Assembly (NCBI RefSeq): GCF_037126175.1
Contig: NZ_CP146986.1
Location: 1,144,501-1,208,500 of the forward strand
Reading direction: 5' to 3'
From: Pseudomonas sp. RSB 5.4
GTDB taxonomy: Bacteria > Pseudomonadota > Gammaproteobacteria > Pseudomonadales > Pseudomonadaceae
DNA length: 64,000 nt
Position numbers and translations under genes: made by a program. The notes beneath the pieces are model-generated. The model ran no database searches. It saw nothing but the letters and a program-made list of their open reading frames with translations, and was not told the origin of the DNA. Positions 8,267-16,776 of this stretch are shown here, piece after piece. The stretch's first letter is position 1. The number at the start of each line of letters is the position of its first letter.

Positions 8267-8764
8267 TTATGCGCCGGCCTTGGCCAGAACTGCGTCGGCG
8301 ACCTTCATGGCAGCCTGGGCATCGTTCACATAGGCAGGGTCGAAGCCGCCGCACAGGTGGATGGTCGCTTGGCAGGCTCGCAGGTTTTCGCGGTTGAGTT
8401 TCAGCGCTGCGACCAGCTCTTCGTGCAGTCCTCGCTCCTCCCGGCCGATATCCCAGAAGCGCTGACCCCAGTGGCCGTCCGGTGGTGGATTGCTGTTCTG
8501 CGCGCCGAGCGCCAATGCACCGACTACAGAGTCCAGCAGGTCGCGCTTGTAGGCGTTGTCACCATCAATGCTCAGGCCTTGGCGGCGTAGCGCGTCGAGC
8601 GCGTTATTCAAATTCGCCTCGGGCGACGGCAGCACCAGGTCAAAGTCGGCCTTGCCTGGCCGGCAGGCGATGACGAACATCTGGCAGTCGAGCGGCAGGT
8701 GCTGGGCGATATCCATGATCGCTTCGATAATGGCTTCGCGCAGGTGATGTTTTTGATCGGACAT
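8267..8764 (-). CDS. Phage protein of unknown function
   Basis: 165 residues from ATG 8764 with GAGGAA upstream (MSDQKHHLREAIIEAIMDIA...). Predicted largely helical; Gly-Trp segment GHWGQRFWDIGREERGLHEE near 110-130; one CGGF near the end. No domain recognised. First gene of the cluster that leads into DUF4224 and int. Confidence 0.65.
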   Translation of the reverse strand: MSDQKHHLREAIIEAIMDIAQHLPLDCQMFVIACRPGKADFDLVLPSPEANLNNALDALRRQGLSIDGDNAYKRDLLDSVVGALALGAQNSNPPPDGHWGQRFWDIGREERGLHEELVAALKLNRENLRACQATIHLCGGFDPAYVNDAQAAMKVADAVLAKAGA

Positions 8765-8836
8765 ACGAATTCCTCGCCCGCCGTACACCGGCAGGCTTTG
8801 TGGTTAAATGAGATGTTTTCTTAAGGAAAGGGATCT

Positions 8837-8977
8837 ATGAAAAAGGCATTTCAAAACCCGTTGTTCTTAACCGGTCTGCCGCTGACCGTCTGTGGCGTTG
8901 CGATTACTGCCCCGGGTCTTTGGATTCCGGGACTGGTGCTGATGGTTGCTGGCTTGGCTACGAAAAAAAGAACCTGA
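8837..8977 (+). CDS. 46-residue membrane protein
   Basis: MKKAFQNPLFLTGLPLTVCG... gives two hydrophobic helices (9-24 and 27-40) and ends in TKKRT. A strong AAGGAAAGGG site lies 6 nt before the ATG. It is a plus-strand gene within an otherwise minus-strand block, so it probably has its own promoter. Function unknown. Confidence 0.65.
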   Translation: MKKAFQNPLFLTGLPLTVCGVAITAPGLWIPGLVLMVAGLATKKRT

Positions 8978-9032
8978 CTTCATCGCCACGGCCCCCTGTA
9001 GATCAGGTAGGCCATGTAGAGCGGGGCGAAGA

Positions 9033-9257
9033 TCATAGTAGGTGCGCTCCTGCTTCGAGTAGACCGTCGCGGTCTTGGCGTAGCGCCTCATTCTCAGCGA
9101 TCAGGGCCAGCACCGCCTCGGGCGAACACTCCTTGAGGAATTGTTCGTCACGGTGCAACAACCCGGCGTCCTCGATCATGCCTGCCCAGCCGTGTGAACG
9201 AATGACCTCGTCGCGGCAGCGCTCGGCGAGTTGTTTAAGTTTTGAATGGTCTGTCAT
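9033..9257 (-). CDS. Phage hypothetical protein
   Basis: 74 residues from MTDHSKLKQLAERCRD, with a helical C-terminal stretch (VLALIAENEALRQDRDGLLE) typical of small phage coiled-coil proteins. Its ATG overlaps the stop of the next upstream gene (ATGA), so translation is coupled. Function unknown. Confidence 0.7.
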   Translation of the reverse strand: MTDHSKLKQLAERCRDEVIRSHGWAGMIEDAGLLHRDEQFLKECSPEAVLALIAENEALRQDRDGLLEAGAHLL

Positions 9258-9583
9258 GGCGCCACCTCGCGGCGAGCCCACCAGCAGACCGGACCATTGT
9301 CAGTGTCGTGAATTGAAAGGCAGAACCAGCCTTCGCCGTCAGGTTTATCCGGATCCCAGTAGCTGCAATCCGAATCGCCCGCGTCGAAGTAACGGTCCGA
9401 GACTGTTTGGTCGCTGTGGTATTCGAGCTCGACCATTTTCACCTGCAGGCCCTGCTCGACGATCCAGGCCTTGCACTTGTCTCCGTCGCCTTCATCGAAG
9501 TCGGGCAGGTCGGGATGCTGGAACATGCCGTCCTCATCGCGAACGACCGGAGCTGGCTGGATCAATTTGATTTCTTCAGGCAT
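9254..9583 (-). CDS. Phage hypothetical acidic protein
   Basis: 109 residues, strongly acidic (PDFDEGDGDKCKAW, DAGDSDCSYWDPDKPDGEGW), with a C-terminal FCLSIHDTDNGPVCWWARR segment. Looks like a small beta-rich cytoplasmic protein. Overlaps the following gene by 4 nt. No family recognised. Confidence 0.7.
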   Translation of the reverse strand: MPEEIKLIQPAPVVRDEDGMFQHPDLPDFDEGDGDKCKAWIVEQGLQVKMVELEYHSDQTVSDRYFDAGDSDCSYWDPDKPDGEGWFCLSIHDTDNGPVCWWARREVAP

Positions 9584-9688
9584 GACTTCGTCCTTGCCGC
9601 TATAGCGGCTGACTTTGAAGGGGGAGGGAGTAGAGGTTTTTGAAGCTACGGCTACTATCGATGAGAGTCAGTTATTGCGGTGGCCCAG

Positions 9689-9964
9689 ATGCTCAACGAG
9701 ACAGATAAGGTTGGAGAGACGTTCAAGCGTGCGTTCTTCCGCGTCGATGGCGTGGCGATGTACTTCTTTTGGGCCGTCTGGATGGGGTTAGCAGTCTGGC
9801 AGCTATTTGATCCAAGCAAGCCAAAAGGCGTGTCTCTCATTTTTGTTGTGGGTGGCATGATGAACCCTTTTATTTTTCTCCTGTTCGGCGTGATGCGCAC
9901 ACCCGCTCCCTGGACTGCGTTACTTATCGTCGGGCTAAATGTTCGCTTCCTGATATTTGGCTGA
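9689..9964 (+). CDS. Three-helix membrane protein
   Basis: 91 residues from ATG 9689; a GTG at 9680 is an alternative. Three hydrophobic segments: YFFWAVWMGLAVWQLF, GVSLIFVVGGMMNPFIFLLF and WTALLIVGLNVRFLIF. It is the second plus-strand membrane gene embedded in the minus-strand early block. Probably an inner-membrane accessory (moron) protein. Confidence 0.6.
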   Translation: MLNETDKVGETFKRAFFRVDGVAMYFFWAVWMGLAVWQLFDPSKPKGVSLIFVVGGMMNPFIFLLFGVMRTPAPWTALLIVGLNVRFLIFG

Positions 9965-10016
9965 CTTTGAAGAGGGTAGGGAGTAATTTTGCGCGAGGAG
10001 TACAGATGTACTCCTG

Positions 10017-10460
10017 TCAGGCGGTGGCGGACTTTTGCGCCTTCTTCTGCTGACGAGCCCGGTGCCGCTCATATGGCCCATCCGGCAGATCGGCGATTGC
10101 GTTGGCCGCTTTGATGAGCAGGTTGCCCAACTTCTCTTGCGCTTTCGGCACGAAGTGTTTGAAGCGTGAGCCGGCCGGGTAATAGGTCTCGTACGCCATG
10201 CGGCTGCACAGGGTCGAGGCCTCATCGAGGCCATTGCTGCGACCGTATGCGATCAGGCTTTCGCGCTCATTGGTCAGTTCATCAATCCGCTGATCCGCTG
10301 CGTTCAGGCGCTGCTGCAGTGCGGCATTCTCGGCGGTGACCCGGTCGAAGTCGCGCAACAGGTCTTGCGCCACGGCATGGAACTGGCTTCGAGACATCGC
10401 ACTCGCCATGGCGACCGCGATCGGTGCCTGAATCGCTGTCCTTGTTATTTCGCTCATCAT
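10017..10460 (-). CDS. Phage coiled-coil protein
   Basis: 147 residues. Residues 35-75 form a coiled coil (DFDRVTAENAALQQRLNAAD... to NERESLIAY) and the basic tail HRARQQKKAQKSATA ends the protein. The heptad arrangement AENAALQQRL is common among small phage early proteins. Function unknown. Confidence 0.7.
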   Translation of the reverse strand: MMSEITRTAIQAPIAVAMASAMSRSQFHAVAQDLLRDFDRVTAENAALQQRLNAADQRIDELTNERESLIAYGRSNGLDEASTLCSRMAYETYYPAGSRFKHFVPKAQEKLGNLLIKAANAIADLPDGPYERHRARQQKKAQKSATA

Positions 10461-10470
10461 GCACGATCCA

Positions 10471-11058
10471 TCAGTTGTCTGAATTGGTGTAGGTGCGCCA
10501 AGGCACCTTCACGCCGTTTACGAGGAATCCCCAGTCACCGCGCCACTTGCTGGTGATGAAGAGGGTGATGACGCCGCCGGGTGATACCTGGTCGATGCGG
10601 TGGTATTCGCCGTGGTTGAGGCGGGCGGTGTCGCCTTCGGAGCGCTTAAGCCATTCGCAAGCATCTTTCATGACCCATTCAACGATCTTCGGGTCTGGGT
10701 TTGGAACCATCGACGACCTGACCGCTTTCTTCCACCAATCGCTCGCCGGTCGCTGCTCGCTGTACCAACCGCGCAAGATGATCGTCCGTGCGTTCCACGG
10801 ATGATCGTGCAGGTCCCGGTCTTCGTCCGGACGCATGATGTGGTGAATGCGGAACGACCACGGGCACCACCACAGCGCAGGCATGTGCGTCTCCCGGCTG
10901 TACGGGTTGAACAGCCACCAGCGGCCCATGTACATCTCGGTGCCGTCGGCGGACATGATGTGCTGGTACGGGGTGAGCTTGGCGCGGGCGATGAGCCAGT
11001 CGGCGATAGCCGGGCGGGCCAGCAGCTTGGCGACGATCCGCCAGAAGAGATTGATCAT
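10471..11058 (-). CDS. Cupin-like phage protein
   Basis: 195 residues. An amphipathic N-terminus (INLFWRIVAKLLARPAIADW) precedes a predicted beta-barrel with DLHDHPWNARTIILRGWYSE and LNHGEYHRIDQVSPGGVITLF. The spaced HDHPW ... GWY ... H arrangement is cupin-like metal-site architecture. Enzyme activity cannot be assigned. ATGA overlap with the upstream gene shows coupled translation. Confidence 0.65.
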   Translation of the reverse strand: MINLFWRIVAKLLARPAIADWLIARAKLTPYQHIMSADGTEMYMGRWWLFNPYSRETHMPALWWCPWSFRIHHIMRPDEDRDLHDHPWNARTIILRGWYSEQRPASDWWKKAVRSSMVPNPDPKIVEWVMKDACEWLKRSEGDTARLNHGEYHRIDQVSPGGVITLFITSKWRGDWGFLVNGVKVPWRTYTNSDN

Positions 11059-11636
11059 GCTGCCTCCTGCTGCGGCTGTTCTTGGCGTAACGCCTGCTGC
11101 ACCGCGAAGATGATTCGCTCGAGGTAGGCGTAATCGGGATTGGGCTCAGTGGCATCGCTCGTCATGTGCCACCATTCGTCGCCGAACAACTTGGTCATCA
11201 ATTCGCTGTGGGCGCCGTGGAGATGATCAATCGATGGCGAGTCGCGCAGATCCTCTGCCGCGTCGAACATTTCGCGGGCTTCGTCCGATGTGTAGTCGAA
11301 TCGACGGCGCTCTTTCAGCACCAGGCGCTGCGCTTCGTTCGCCAGAGCATCACCGCTGAATTGCCGTGATCTCAGGGCTTGGTCGAAGTAGCCGATGATG
11401 TAGCTGGTGTTCAACTCGCAGAAGAACTGCGCAATGGTGTGGCCGTCCCACATGCCGCCCCAGTAAGCCGTCCAGCTCTTCCCCCAGCAGCTGACAGTGA
11501 TCTTGCCGCGCTTGGGTGCTATGTCTTCGAGGAACACGGTGATCGGGTCAAGGTTCGGCGCGCCGGTGATCACCAGCTTCGTGACAGTCGAGCGCTCAAC
11601 CTTCAGCAGCTCGGCCGGTTTGTTTTCTGTGGGCAT
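11055..11636 (-). CDS. Phage hypothetical protein
   Basis: 193 residues from ATG 11636, where AGGACG lies at the correct distance; the frame extends to a TTG at 11687. The first half is strand-rich (TKLVITGAPNLDPITVFLED, GKITVSCWGKSWTAYWGGMW) and the second half helical. No domain recognised. Translationally coupled to the cupin-like gene. Confidence 0.65.
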   Translation of the reverse strand: MPTENKPAELLKVERSTVTKLVITGAPNLDPITVFLEDIAPKRGKITVSCWGKSWTAYWGGMWDGHTIAQFFCELNTSYIIGYFDQALRSRQFSGDALANEAQRLVLKERRRFDYTSDEAREMFDAAEDLRDSPSIDHLHGAHSELMTKLFGDEWWHMTSDATEPNPDYAYLERIIFAVQQALRQEQPQQEAA

Positions 11637-11720
11637 GGGGCGTCCTATGCCGGGGCATGCCCGGGCGGTGGATAAGTTGGAATTCAAGCGTTTTATTGCC
11701 GGTGGAGGAGTCGTGACGGA

Positions 11721-11840
11721 ATGATCTGGCTATCAACAACGCCTGAGCGCTTCCGCATGAAAAAACTGACTGACCTGATAAACCTGATCGCTGCGGTGGT
11801 GAGACTGATCGACGCGATCATCCGTACGGGCTGGGTGTAA
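11721..11840 (+). CDS. 39-residue hydrophobic peptide
   Basis: MIWLSTTPERFRMKKLTDLI... followed by a single hydrophobic helix (LINLIAAVVRLIDAIIRTGW). GGTGGAGGAG lies 10 nt upstream of ATG 11721. The 3' end overlaps the methyltransferase gene on the other strand by about 20 bp. A small membrane peptide; a role in membrane stress or lysis is only a guess. Confidence 0.5.
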   Translation: MIWLSTTPERFRMKKLTDLINLIAAVVRLIDAIIRTGWV

Positions 11841-13149
11841 TCTGCTTGAGGATGCGCCGGCCGATCCAGCGTACGCACGGCACGGCCTTGCTGTTGCCGA
11901 TCGCTTTGTAGCGCGGCCCGTCCGGGCATTCGCTGGCGGGCTTCCCGCGCCACGGGATCAGCGTGTAGTCGTCGGTCATTCCCTGGAGGCGCTCGCACTC
12001 TCGCGGGATCAGGCGCCGAACCTTCGAGCCACCGACGAGCATTTCAGCCTCAGTCATGGGGTTGCTGTTGTTACGCATGTTCCCGGATCGGAGCGTTGGC
12101 GACAGTTCAGCAACCATGACGGCGTGCTGGCTGGCTTGATCAAGCGTGTACATCGGGTCGGCTGTCTCGCCGATTCCGAGGCCGTTCTGTGCCTTGCCAC
12201 GAGTGGCGTTCTGGATCGGATAGGCGATTGTTGGCGCCACAAAAAAGGTCTCGCTTTCCATGTCGAGCCGTGTGTCCTTCGCGGTCAGCGTTGCCGACCG
12301 CGCAACAGATCCGCCAAGAGCATGGCCGCCGAACGCCGGTACGCCGCAGAACACGCCAACCGCCGGCCCTTCGCCACCCTCGCAGTTTGGGCAGCCGTAC
12401 TGCCCTAATGACTCGTCGAAGGTGTATCCGCATCCGCACTGGAGCGCAGGGCCGAAAGGAGCTGATCCGGTAACGTCTTGCCCCTCGCCTCGGCGCGGCG
12501 CAGTATCCCGGCGCACGCCTTCTCGCTCAAAAAGTACCTCGGTGGGATCGAATCCGTCTCGAGCACTTGCGACAACGAACACACGGCGGCGTCGTTGGGC
12601 CAGGCCGAAATATTGGGCGTCCAGGATCCGCCACGCGATTGTTCTTTTGGGTCCATACACACAACCAGCGTCCGGCCACTTCTTCCCTGAAGGCTGCAGT
12701 TCGCAGTCTTCCCCAGCAAGCGCGCCAAGAAAGCATCCGAAGGCGTTGCCTTTGTCGCTGAGGACGCCGGGGACGTTTTCCCAGACGATGACGCAGGGCG
12801 GCTTTCGCTGGCCTGCTCGAACATAGTCAACTGCATCTGCGAGCTCCACGTATTTGATGGTGAGGGCGCCGCGCGGATCGGTGAGGCCTTCGCGCATCCC
12901 GGCGACCGAGAAGGCCTGGCACGGGGTGCCGCCGACCAGCACCTCTGGTGCCGGGATCTTGCCGGCCAGCACCAGGGCGGCCAGCTTGGTCATGTCGCCG
13001 TGGTTCGGCACGTTGGGGTAGTGGTGGGCCAGGACCGCCGAGGGGAACGGTTCAATTTCGGCGAACCAGGCGGCGCGCATGCCCAGCGGGTGCCAGGCCT
13101 GTGTCGCGGCTTCGATGCCGCTGCAAACGCTTCCGTAGGTGATGGGCAT
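11818..13149 (-). CDS. DNA (cytosine-5-)-methyltransferase
   Basis: 443 residues from MPITYGSVCSGIEAATQAW; the TAGGAGCCATC site before ATG 13149 fixes the start. Motif I is YGSVCSGIEAA. Motif IV is GGTPCQAFSVAG with catalytic Cys77. Motif VI is WENVPG. Motif VIII is AQRRRRVFVV. A long variable region (about 205-330) with CGCGYTFDE and CPNCEG looks like a zinc ribbon. A late conserved LTPxECERLQG-like box (LIPRECERLQG) follows. It methylates cytosine at an unknown target, with no cognate restriction gene nearby, so it probably protects phage DNA. Confidence 0.95.
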   Translation of the reverse strand: MPITYGSVCSGIEAATQAWHPLGMRAAWFAEIEPFPSAVLAHHYPNVPNHGDMTKLAALVLAGKIPAPEVLVGGTPCQAFSVAGMREGLTDPRGALTIKYVELADAVDYVRAGQRKPPCVIVWENVPGVLSDKGNAFGCFLGALAGEDCELQPSGKKWPDAGCVYGPKRTIAWRILDAQYFGLAQRRRRVFVVASARDGFDPTEVLFEREGVRRDTAPRRGEGQDVTGSAPFGPALQCGCGYTFDESLGQYGCPNCEGGEGPAVGVFCGVPAFGGHALGGSVARSATLTAKDTRLDMESETFFVAPTIAYPIQNATRGKAQNGLGIGETADPMYTLDQASQHAVMVAELSPTLRSGNMRNNSNPMTEAEMLVGGSKVRRLIPRECERLQGMTDDYTLIPWRGKPASECPDGPRYKAIGNSKAVPCVRWIGRRILKQITPSPYG

Positions 13150-13199
13150 GATGGCTCCTAGCCGGTATAGTCCTGCAATTTCGGAAGGGGTGGACAGGT

Positions 13200-13862
13200 A
13201 TGTCTCTTTGCTTCGCAATCACTGACGCTGACTGGGCCCTGACAAAGGATGTATTGGGGGTCATAACACCTATAGCCGGAGCACTAATTAGTGCCGGCAC
13301 TCTTTGGGTGGCGTACATATTTGGGCGAGAAGGCTTGAATACATGGAAAAGGCAGCTAAAGGGAACTTCTGATCACGCACTTGCCAGATCTGCAGCAGTT
13401 GCAATCTATAAGTATCGCGACCTTCTGATCATTCTCTGGGAGGTTGGCGGGCATGCTATAGATGAAATTGAAAGTAATCGCTGGATCAGCCCAGACGATG
13501 ACAGTAATTTTTCGAGCACCTTCTTCCAATCATGGCTGGATAAGATGAGGGCTGCGCGTTCGGAGTTGGAGGCGATAGGGGTAGAGTGTGCTGCGATTTG
13601 GGGCGGAGTATTCGAAAATGGCTTTTCTGAAATTTATCGCCGCGAAGGTGAATGCTCAGAAGCCATCGAGAACTGTCTATATCTTTATTCTAGGGGTGGA
13701 TTCGATCCGAGCATGGAGTATACGTCAGATTACTCACAGCTCAGGTGGTTGAAGTTTAAAAAGGAAGTGGGCAAGGATAGGGTTAGCGTCAAGAAATACA
13801 TTGATGGCCTGTTCGCGCCTCTAGTGGCCGAGATTAATTCAAAACAGCTTAAAGACATTTAA
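13200..13862 (+). CDS. Membrane-anchored protein of unknown function, AT-rich
   Basis: 220 residues. One transmembrane helix near the N-terminus (DVLGVITPIAGALISAGTLWVAYIFG) leaves a large cytoplasmic helical domain. Base composition is clearly lower in GC than both neighbours, and it is transcribed opposite to them, starting 50 bp from the methyltransferase start. This is typical of a recently acquired lysogenic-conversion gene; phage exclusion is a candidate role but unsupported by motif. Confidence 0.7.
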   Translation: MSLCFAITDADWALTKDVLGVITPIAGALISAGTLWVAYIFGREGLNTWKRQLKGTSDHALARSAAVAIYKYRDLLIILWEVGGHAIDEIESNRWISPDDDSNFSSTFFQSWLDKMRAARSELEAIGVECAAIWGGVFENGFSEIYRREGECSEAIENCLYLYSRGGFDPSMEYTSDYSQLRWLKFKKEVGKDRVSVKKYIDGLFAPLVAEINSKQLKDI

Positions 13863-13927
13863 TATCGCCTTGCACGAATGGCGTTATCGTTGATTAGGGG
13901 AAGGCGCTGGCGGGCAGAGCCGGAGAG

Positions 13928-14686
13928 TCATGCCCGTTCTTCGAGTGGCAGCGGCACTTGGATTTGATCGGCAATACCGGCAGGACGGATGGTGTTGAAC
14001 CCTGCGTCTACCGCCGATAGCGCCTCGATCCAGTGGCTCTCGCGCTGGGTGATGTAGACAGCCCGGCTGGTGCAGTCCTCGGGATAGGTGATCACTTCGA
14101 GGACCGAGAAGTCCCAATCAGTGATGTCGCTGCTGGTCAGCGCCGAGTGGAACTTGCAGCCCGTGGGATTGGTGAGATGCTGCCACCAGCGCAACGTGAA
14201 CGGCTGGGTGGTCTGGCCGACGTATGCCTTCCCGGTGGACTTCTGCCGCACCTGGTAGATCACCGCGGGCAGCTTGCCCTCGTTCGCCAGACGGAATTCC
14301 TGCACGTCGCGGAAGCGAGCAGCCTTCAGGCAGGCATCGGTGCAGTAGTCGTGGCTGGTCGTTTCGGTATTCGGGTCGTTGTACTTGTCGATCAGCTTGA
14401 ACACTGTGCCGCATTCCTTGCAGGCCGTGTCTTTGAAGCGGCGCAGAAGGTAGCTATCGTGCTCGCGCAGCTCTTGGATGTGTAGGAGATAGGCGTGCTC
14501 GGTCGTGTCAGAGCGCAGCACCCGCATTGGGAACTGGCGGTCGTACAGCTCTTCGACCTGGGCCTTCGCTTCCTTGCGGGTTTCAGCCTCGACCATACCG
14601 CTGAACACCGGCGGCCAAGCCCATTCGGCTACGCGACTAGGGCCGGCAGGCTGGCGGCCTTTGATCTGGTAGTAAAACTTGGTCAT
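13928..14686 (-). CDS. GIY-YIG nuclease-domain protein
   Basis: 252 residues from MTKFYYQIKGRQ; GGAGAAAGCC precedes ATG 14686. The middle part has a four-Cys zinc site (CKECGTVF ... CTDACLK, residues about 110-150). The C-terminal half is a GIY-YIG domain: IYQVRQKSTGKAYVGQTTQP, then WWQH, then ITQRESHWIEAL. Such domains cut DNA using the Tyr pair and a Glu. Fits a phage homing or host-DNA nuclease. Confidence 0.85.
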   Translation of the reverse strand: MTKFYYQIKGRQPAGPSRVAEWAWPPVFSGMVEAETRKEAKAQVEELYDRQFPMRVLRSDTTEHAYLLHIQELREHDSYLLRRFKDTACKECGTVFKLIDKYNDPNTETTSHDYCTDACLKAARFRDVQEFRLANEGKLPAVIYQVRQKSTGKAYVGQTTQPFTLRWWQHLTNPTGCKFHSALTSSDITDWDFSVLEVITYPEDCTSRAVYITQRESHWIEALSAVDAGFNTIRPAGIADQIQVPLPLEERA

Positions 14687-14790
14687 GGCTTTCTCCATGC
14701 ATGCGCCGCCCTCCGTGAACGGTGGTGGCAATTTGGTTTTGGTTGGGGTATTACAGGTGACCGGCATGGAGCCGGATAAGGGAGAGACAG

Positions 14791-14988
14791 ATGGCAAACC
14801 AAAATCAGCTCGACGCGGTAGAACAGCTACTGATGGCTTTGTTGAACACACCAGAAATGAATCTGGTATCGAGCAAGGTTTTTGAAAAAGCCCAGGCCGC
14901 GTTGATGGGTAGTGATGGCCCGCCAGGCACAAAGCAAAAAACCGATGCAGCTAACTATTTGGCTCACCTGAAGCTGCAGTTGAAGTAG
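14791..14988 (+). CDS. Small hypothetical protein
   Basis: 65 residues, helical (NQLDAVEQLLMALLNTPEMN...). GGGAGAG lies before ATG 14791. Plus strand between two minus-strand genes. No family recognised. Confidence 0.6.
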   Translation: MANQNQLDAVEQLLMALLNTPEMNLVSSKVFEKAQAALMGSDGPPGTKQKTDAANYLAHLKLQLK

Positions 14989-14993
14989 TAGAT

Positions 14994-15377
14994 CTACCTA
15001 GGCTTGACGATTTCGTCGTCAGGCTCTGGCGGATCATCAACGAGCGACTTCAAGCCGGCAGCCTGAATAATTCGCGACACCTTTTCAGATACAACAAAAG
15101 GTGTCGTGACACACTTAAGCATCTTGGCCTGGGTTTCGAAGTCGGCCGCGATCAGGTTCCGCAGCAGGTTCTGATACACCTCCTGCTGGTTGTTGAAGCC
15201 GTGGGCGGCCATGACTCGCTTGAGGTCAGGCTTGAACACGCCGGCGACTTCAACCGTAAACTTCTCGACGCCCAATGCAGCGTCCTTCGCTGCTGCCTTC
15301 TCGCGCTTCTTGCGCTGCTTGATGGCTTCCGCCGTCGGCTGCGGTTCTTCCGGCGCAAGTTCCTGTTCTTCGGCCAT
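14994..15377 (-). CDS. Phage protein with VSEKVSR motif
   Basis: 127 residues. An acidic/basic N-terminus (APEEPQPTAEAIKQRKKREK) is followed by a helical domain with LKRVMAAHGFNNQQEVYQNL that resembles small DNA-binding phage proteins. Near residue 95 the coding sequence contains one copy of the paired GTCGCGAC-type palindrome (15071-15110), encoding CVTTPFVVSEKVSR. Possible transcription regulator; not proven. Confidence 0.65.
   Translation of the reverse strand: MAEEQELAPEEPQPTAEAIKQRKKREKAAAKDAALGVEKFTVEVAGVFKPDLKRVMAAHGFNNQQEVYQNLLRNLIAADFETQAKMLKCVTTPFVVSEKVSRIIQAAGLKSLVDDPPEPDDEIVKPR
15071..15110. promoter_or_regulatory. Paired palindrome element, copy A
   Basis: TTCGCGAC at 15071 and GTCGTGAC at 15103, 32 bp apart start to start. 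The outer arms also pair (CGCGACACCTTTT with AAAAGGTGTCGTG). Matches copies at 24168 and 33553 in motif and exact spacing. Lies inside a coding sequence. Confidence 0.5.
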
Positions 15378-15458
15378 GGCCTACCTCTTCAATTCCGCTG
15401 GCCGGCAAGTCCAGCCAGGTCTGTCGGCGGCGCGTGGCCGCCCGGTTGATGGTTCGTC

Positions 15459-15923
15459 TCACGCTGCGACCTTCACCTGATGCCAGGCGCCGGCGGCGTA
15501 GAACAGCTTCCCGGCTTGGGCTTCATCCATCGAAACCTCGTCGGGGATGGCGATCCAGCCCGAGGCCACCAGATGGTTAGGGTTCGCGCTGTTGCGCAGC
15601 TCCAGGTAGTAATGCTCGATGGCATCGGTCAGGCGCTCGACCTTGTAGATGCCCTCGGGCGAGATCTCCACCGACTTGATGTACTCGGCGCCACGCTCGT
15701 CGCGACACATGGCGCCGATGTAGATCGTCCAGCGGTAGGAGAAGTCGAAGATCGCATTGGCGATCGCCAGACTGCGGATCTGCCGGCAACTCTTCCAGTT
15801 CGCCATGATCTGGCTGCCGCTGGGATCAATGTTCACCACCGCGACGTGGTTGGTGCGCAGCAGCGCCCGGCAACTGCGTTCGGCCCGGGCGAAACCGTTG
15901 TTGGGTTTGCGTTTCGATTTCAT
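15459..15923 (-). CDS. Conserved phage hypothetical protein
   Basis: 154 residues. Basic start (MKSKRKPNNGFARAERSCRA), then alternating strands and helices, including RWTIYIGAMCRDERG and AIEHYYLELRNSANPNH. No catalytic motif. Its start overlaps the end of the upstream gene by 4 nt. Part of the early-left operon next to the recombination genes. Confidence 0.7.
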   Translation of the reverse strand: MKSKRKPNNGFARAERSCRALLRTNHVAVVNIDPSGSQIMANWKSCRQIRSLAIANAIFDFSYRWTIYIGAMCRDERGAEYIKSVEISPEGIYKVERLTDAIEHYYLELRNSANPNHLVASGWIAIPDEVSMDEAQAGKLFYAAGAWHQVKVAA

Positions 15924-16162
15924 AGTGCGTCCGCCATCTTGCGCAGCGCCTTGCGATCAGCGGCCGATATCGGCTTCGGCCGGCGCTTGAGGACCGTTTC
16001 AGGGTCTATTTTGTTCGAGCGGGGCGGTGGCAGCGGATTGCGCGGCGGGCTCTTCAGCTTGTCGATCTGACCCCCAGCTGCCAGGTACTGGGCGACCTGC
16101 GCCGATATCGCCTCGGCGCTTTGTCGCTGCTGCTCGACCAAGTTGAGGTGGTTGCTGATCAT
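15920..16162 (-). CDS. Small phage hypothetical protein
   Basis: 80 residues: a helical N-terminus (NLVEQQRQSAEAISAQVAQY) and a basic proline-rich centre (LKSPPRNPLPPPRSNK), ending in a short helix. Coupled (ATGA) both to the nuclease gene upstream and to the next gene. Function unknown. Confidence 0.65.
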   Translation of the reverse strand: MISNHLNLVEQQRQSAEAISAQVAQYLAAGGQIDKLKSPPRNPLPPPRSNKIDPETVLKRRPKPISAADRKALRKMADAL

Positions 16163-16776
16163 GCTGCGATCCCCAGCACTTGGTTCATACGGTCCTCAAG
16201 GATCTCGTAGAAGGTTTTCACCCGCTCCGAGAGCTTGCGGATCATCGCTTCGTCGCGGTAGGCGCGCTTGATGAAAAGCGGCATTCCCGGCCAGTAGCAA
16301 ACAAAGTCGATCCACTCGCGTTCTGAGACCCACAATCCTCCCTGGCATTGGGCGATGTGCTCTTTTGGGATCTCATCGGCGAGGATTACCTCGACCTGCA
16401 GCTTCGGCAGCTTGGTCTTGATCTCAGTGAGGCCCTTGTCGCCGATGAGCGAGTCGGGCGAGTAGCCGATGCCGTGGTTCAGGATGATACCCACCTGGTG
16501 GGCTTTCACATCCTCGCGGCTTTCGTACAGGCCACGGGCGATACCCTCGTACTCATGGCCGCGCTCGGTGTGACGGTTGCCCTGGAAAGGATCAGCCGCT
16601 TCGCCGGTGATGCGCTCACCGATGAGGGTATTCATGTAGGTGAAGGCGCCAGCGCCGAATCCCGCTTCCCCCTTGCCGTTCACCAGCAGGCTGTCCAGTT
16701 CGCTGCAGGTGATGATGCCCAGGCGCAGGTCCAGCCACGCCTGGGTACCTTGCTCAACGTCACTGATGATCTTCAT
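16159..16776 (-). CDS. YqaJ/lambda-type phage recombination exonuclease
   Basis: 205 residues from MKIISDVEQGTQAWLDLRLG, which carries the family's conserved QG(T)xxWLxxRxG opening. Active-site features: RGHEYEGIAR, YSPDSLIGD and LTEIKTKLP (the ExK metal site), followed by the QCQGGLWV helix. A 5'-3' double-strand exonuclease working with the annealing protein encoded just upstream; the two genes overlap by 17 nt. Together they form a Red-like recombination pair. Confidence 0.88.
   Translation of the reverse strand: MKIISDVEQGTQAWLDLRLGIITCSELDSLLVNGKGEAGFGAGAFTYMNTLIGERITGEAADPFQGNRHTERGHEYEGIARGLYESREDVKAHQVGIILNHGIGYSPDSLIGDKGLTEIKTKLPKLQVEVILADEIPKEHIAQCQGGLWVSEREWIDFVCYWPGMPLFIKRAYRDEAMIRKLSERVKTFYEILEDRMNQVLGIAA

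Noticed and set aside
11818..13149. Restriction-modification system
   Set aside because: Only the methyltransferase is present; no endonuclease candidate adjoins it (the GIY-YIG gene is about 0.8 kb away, separated by a gene on the other strand).
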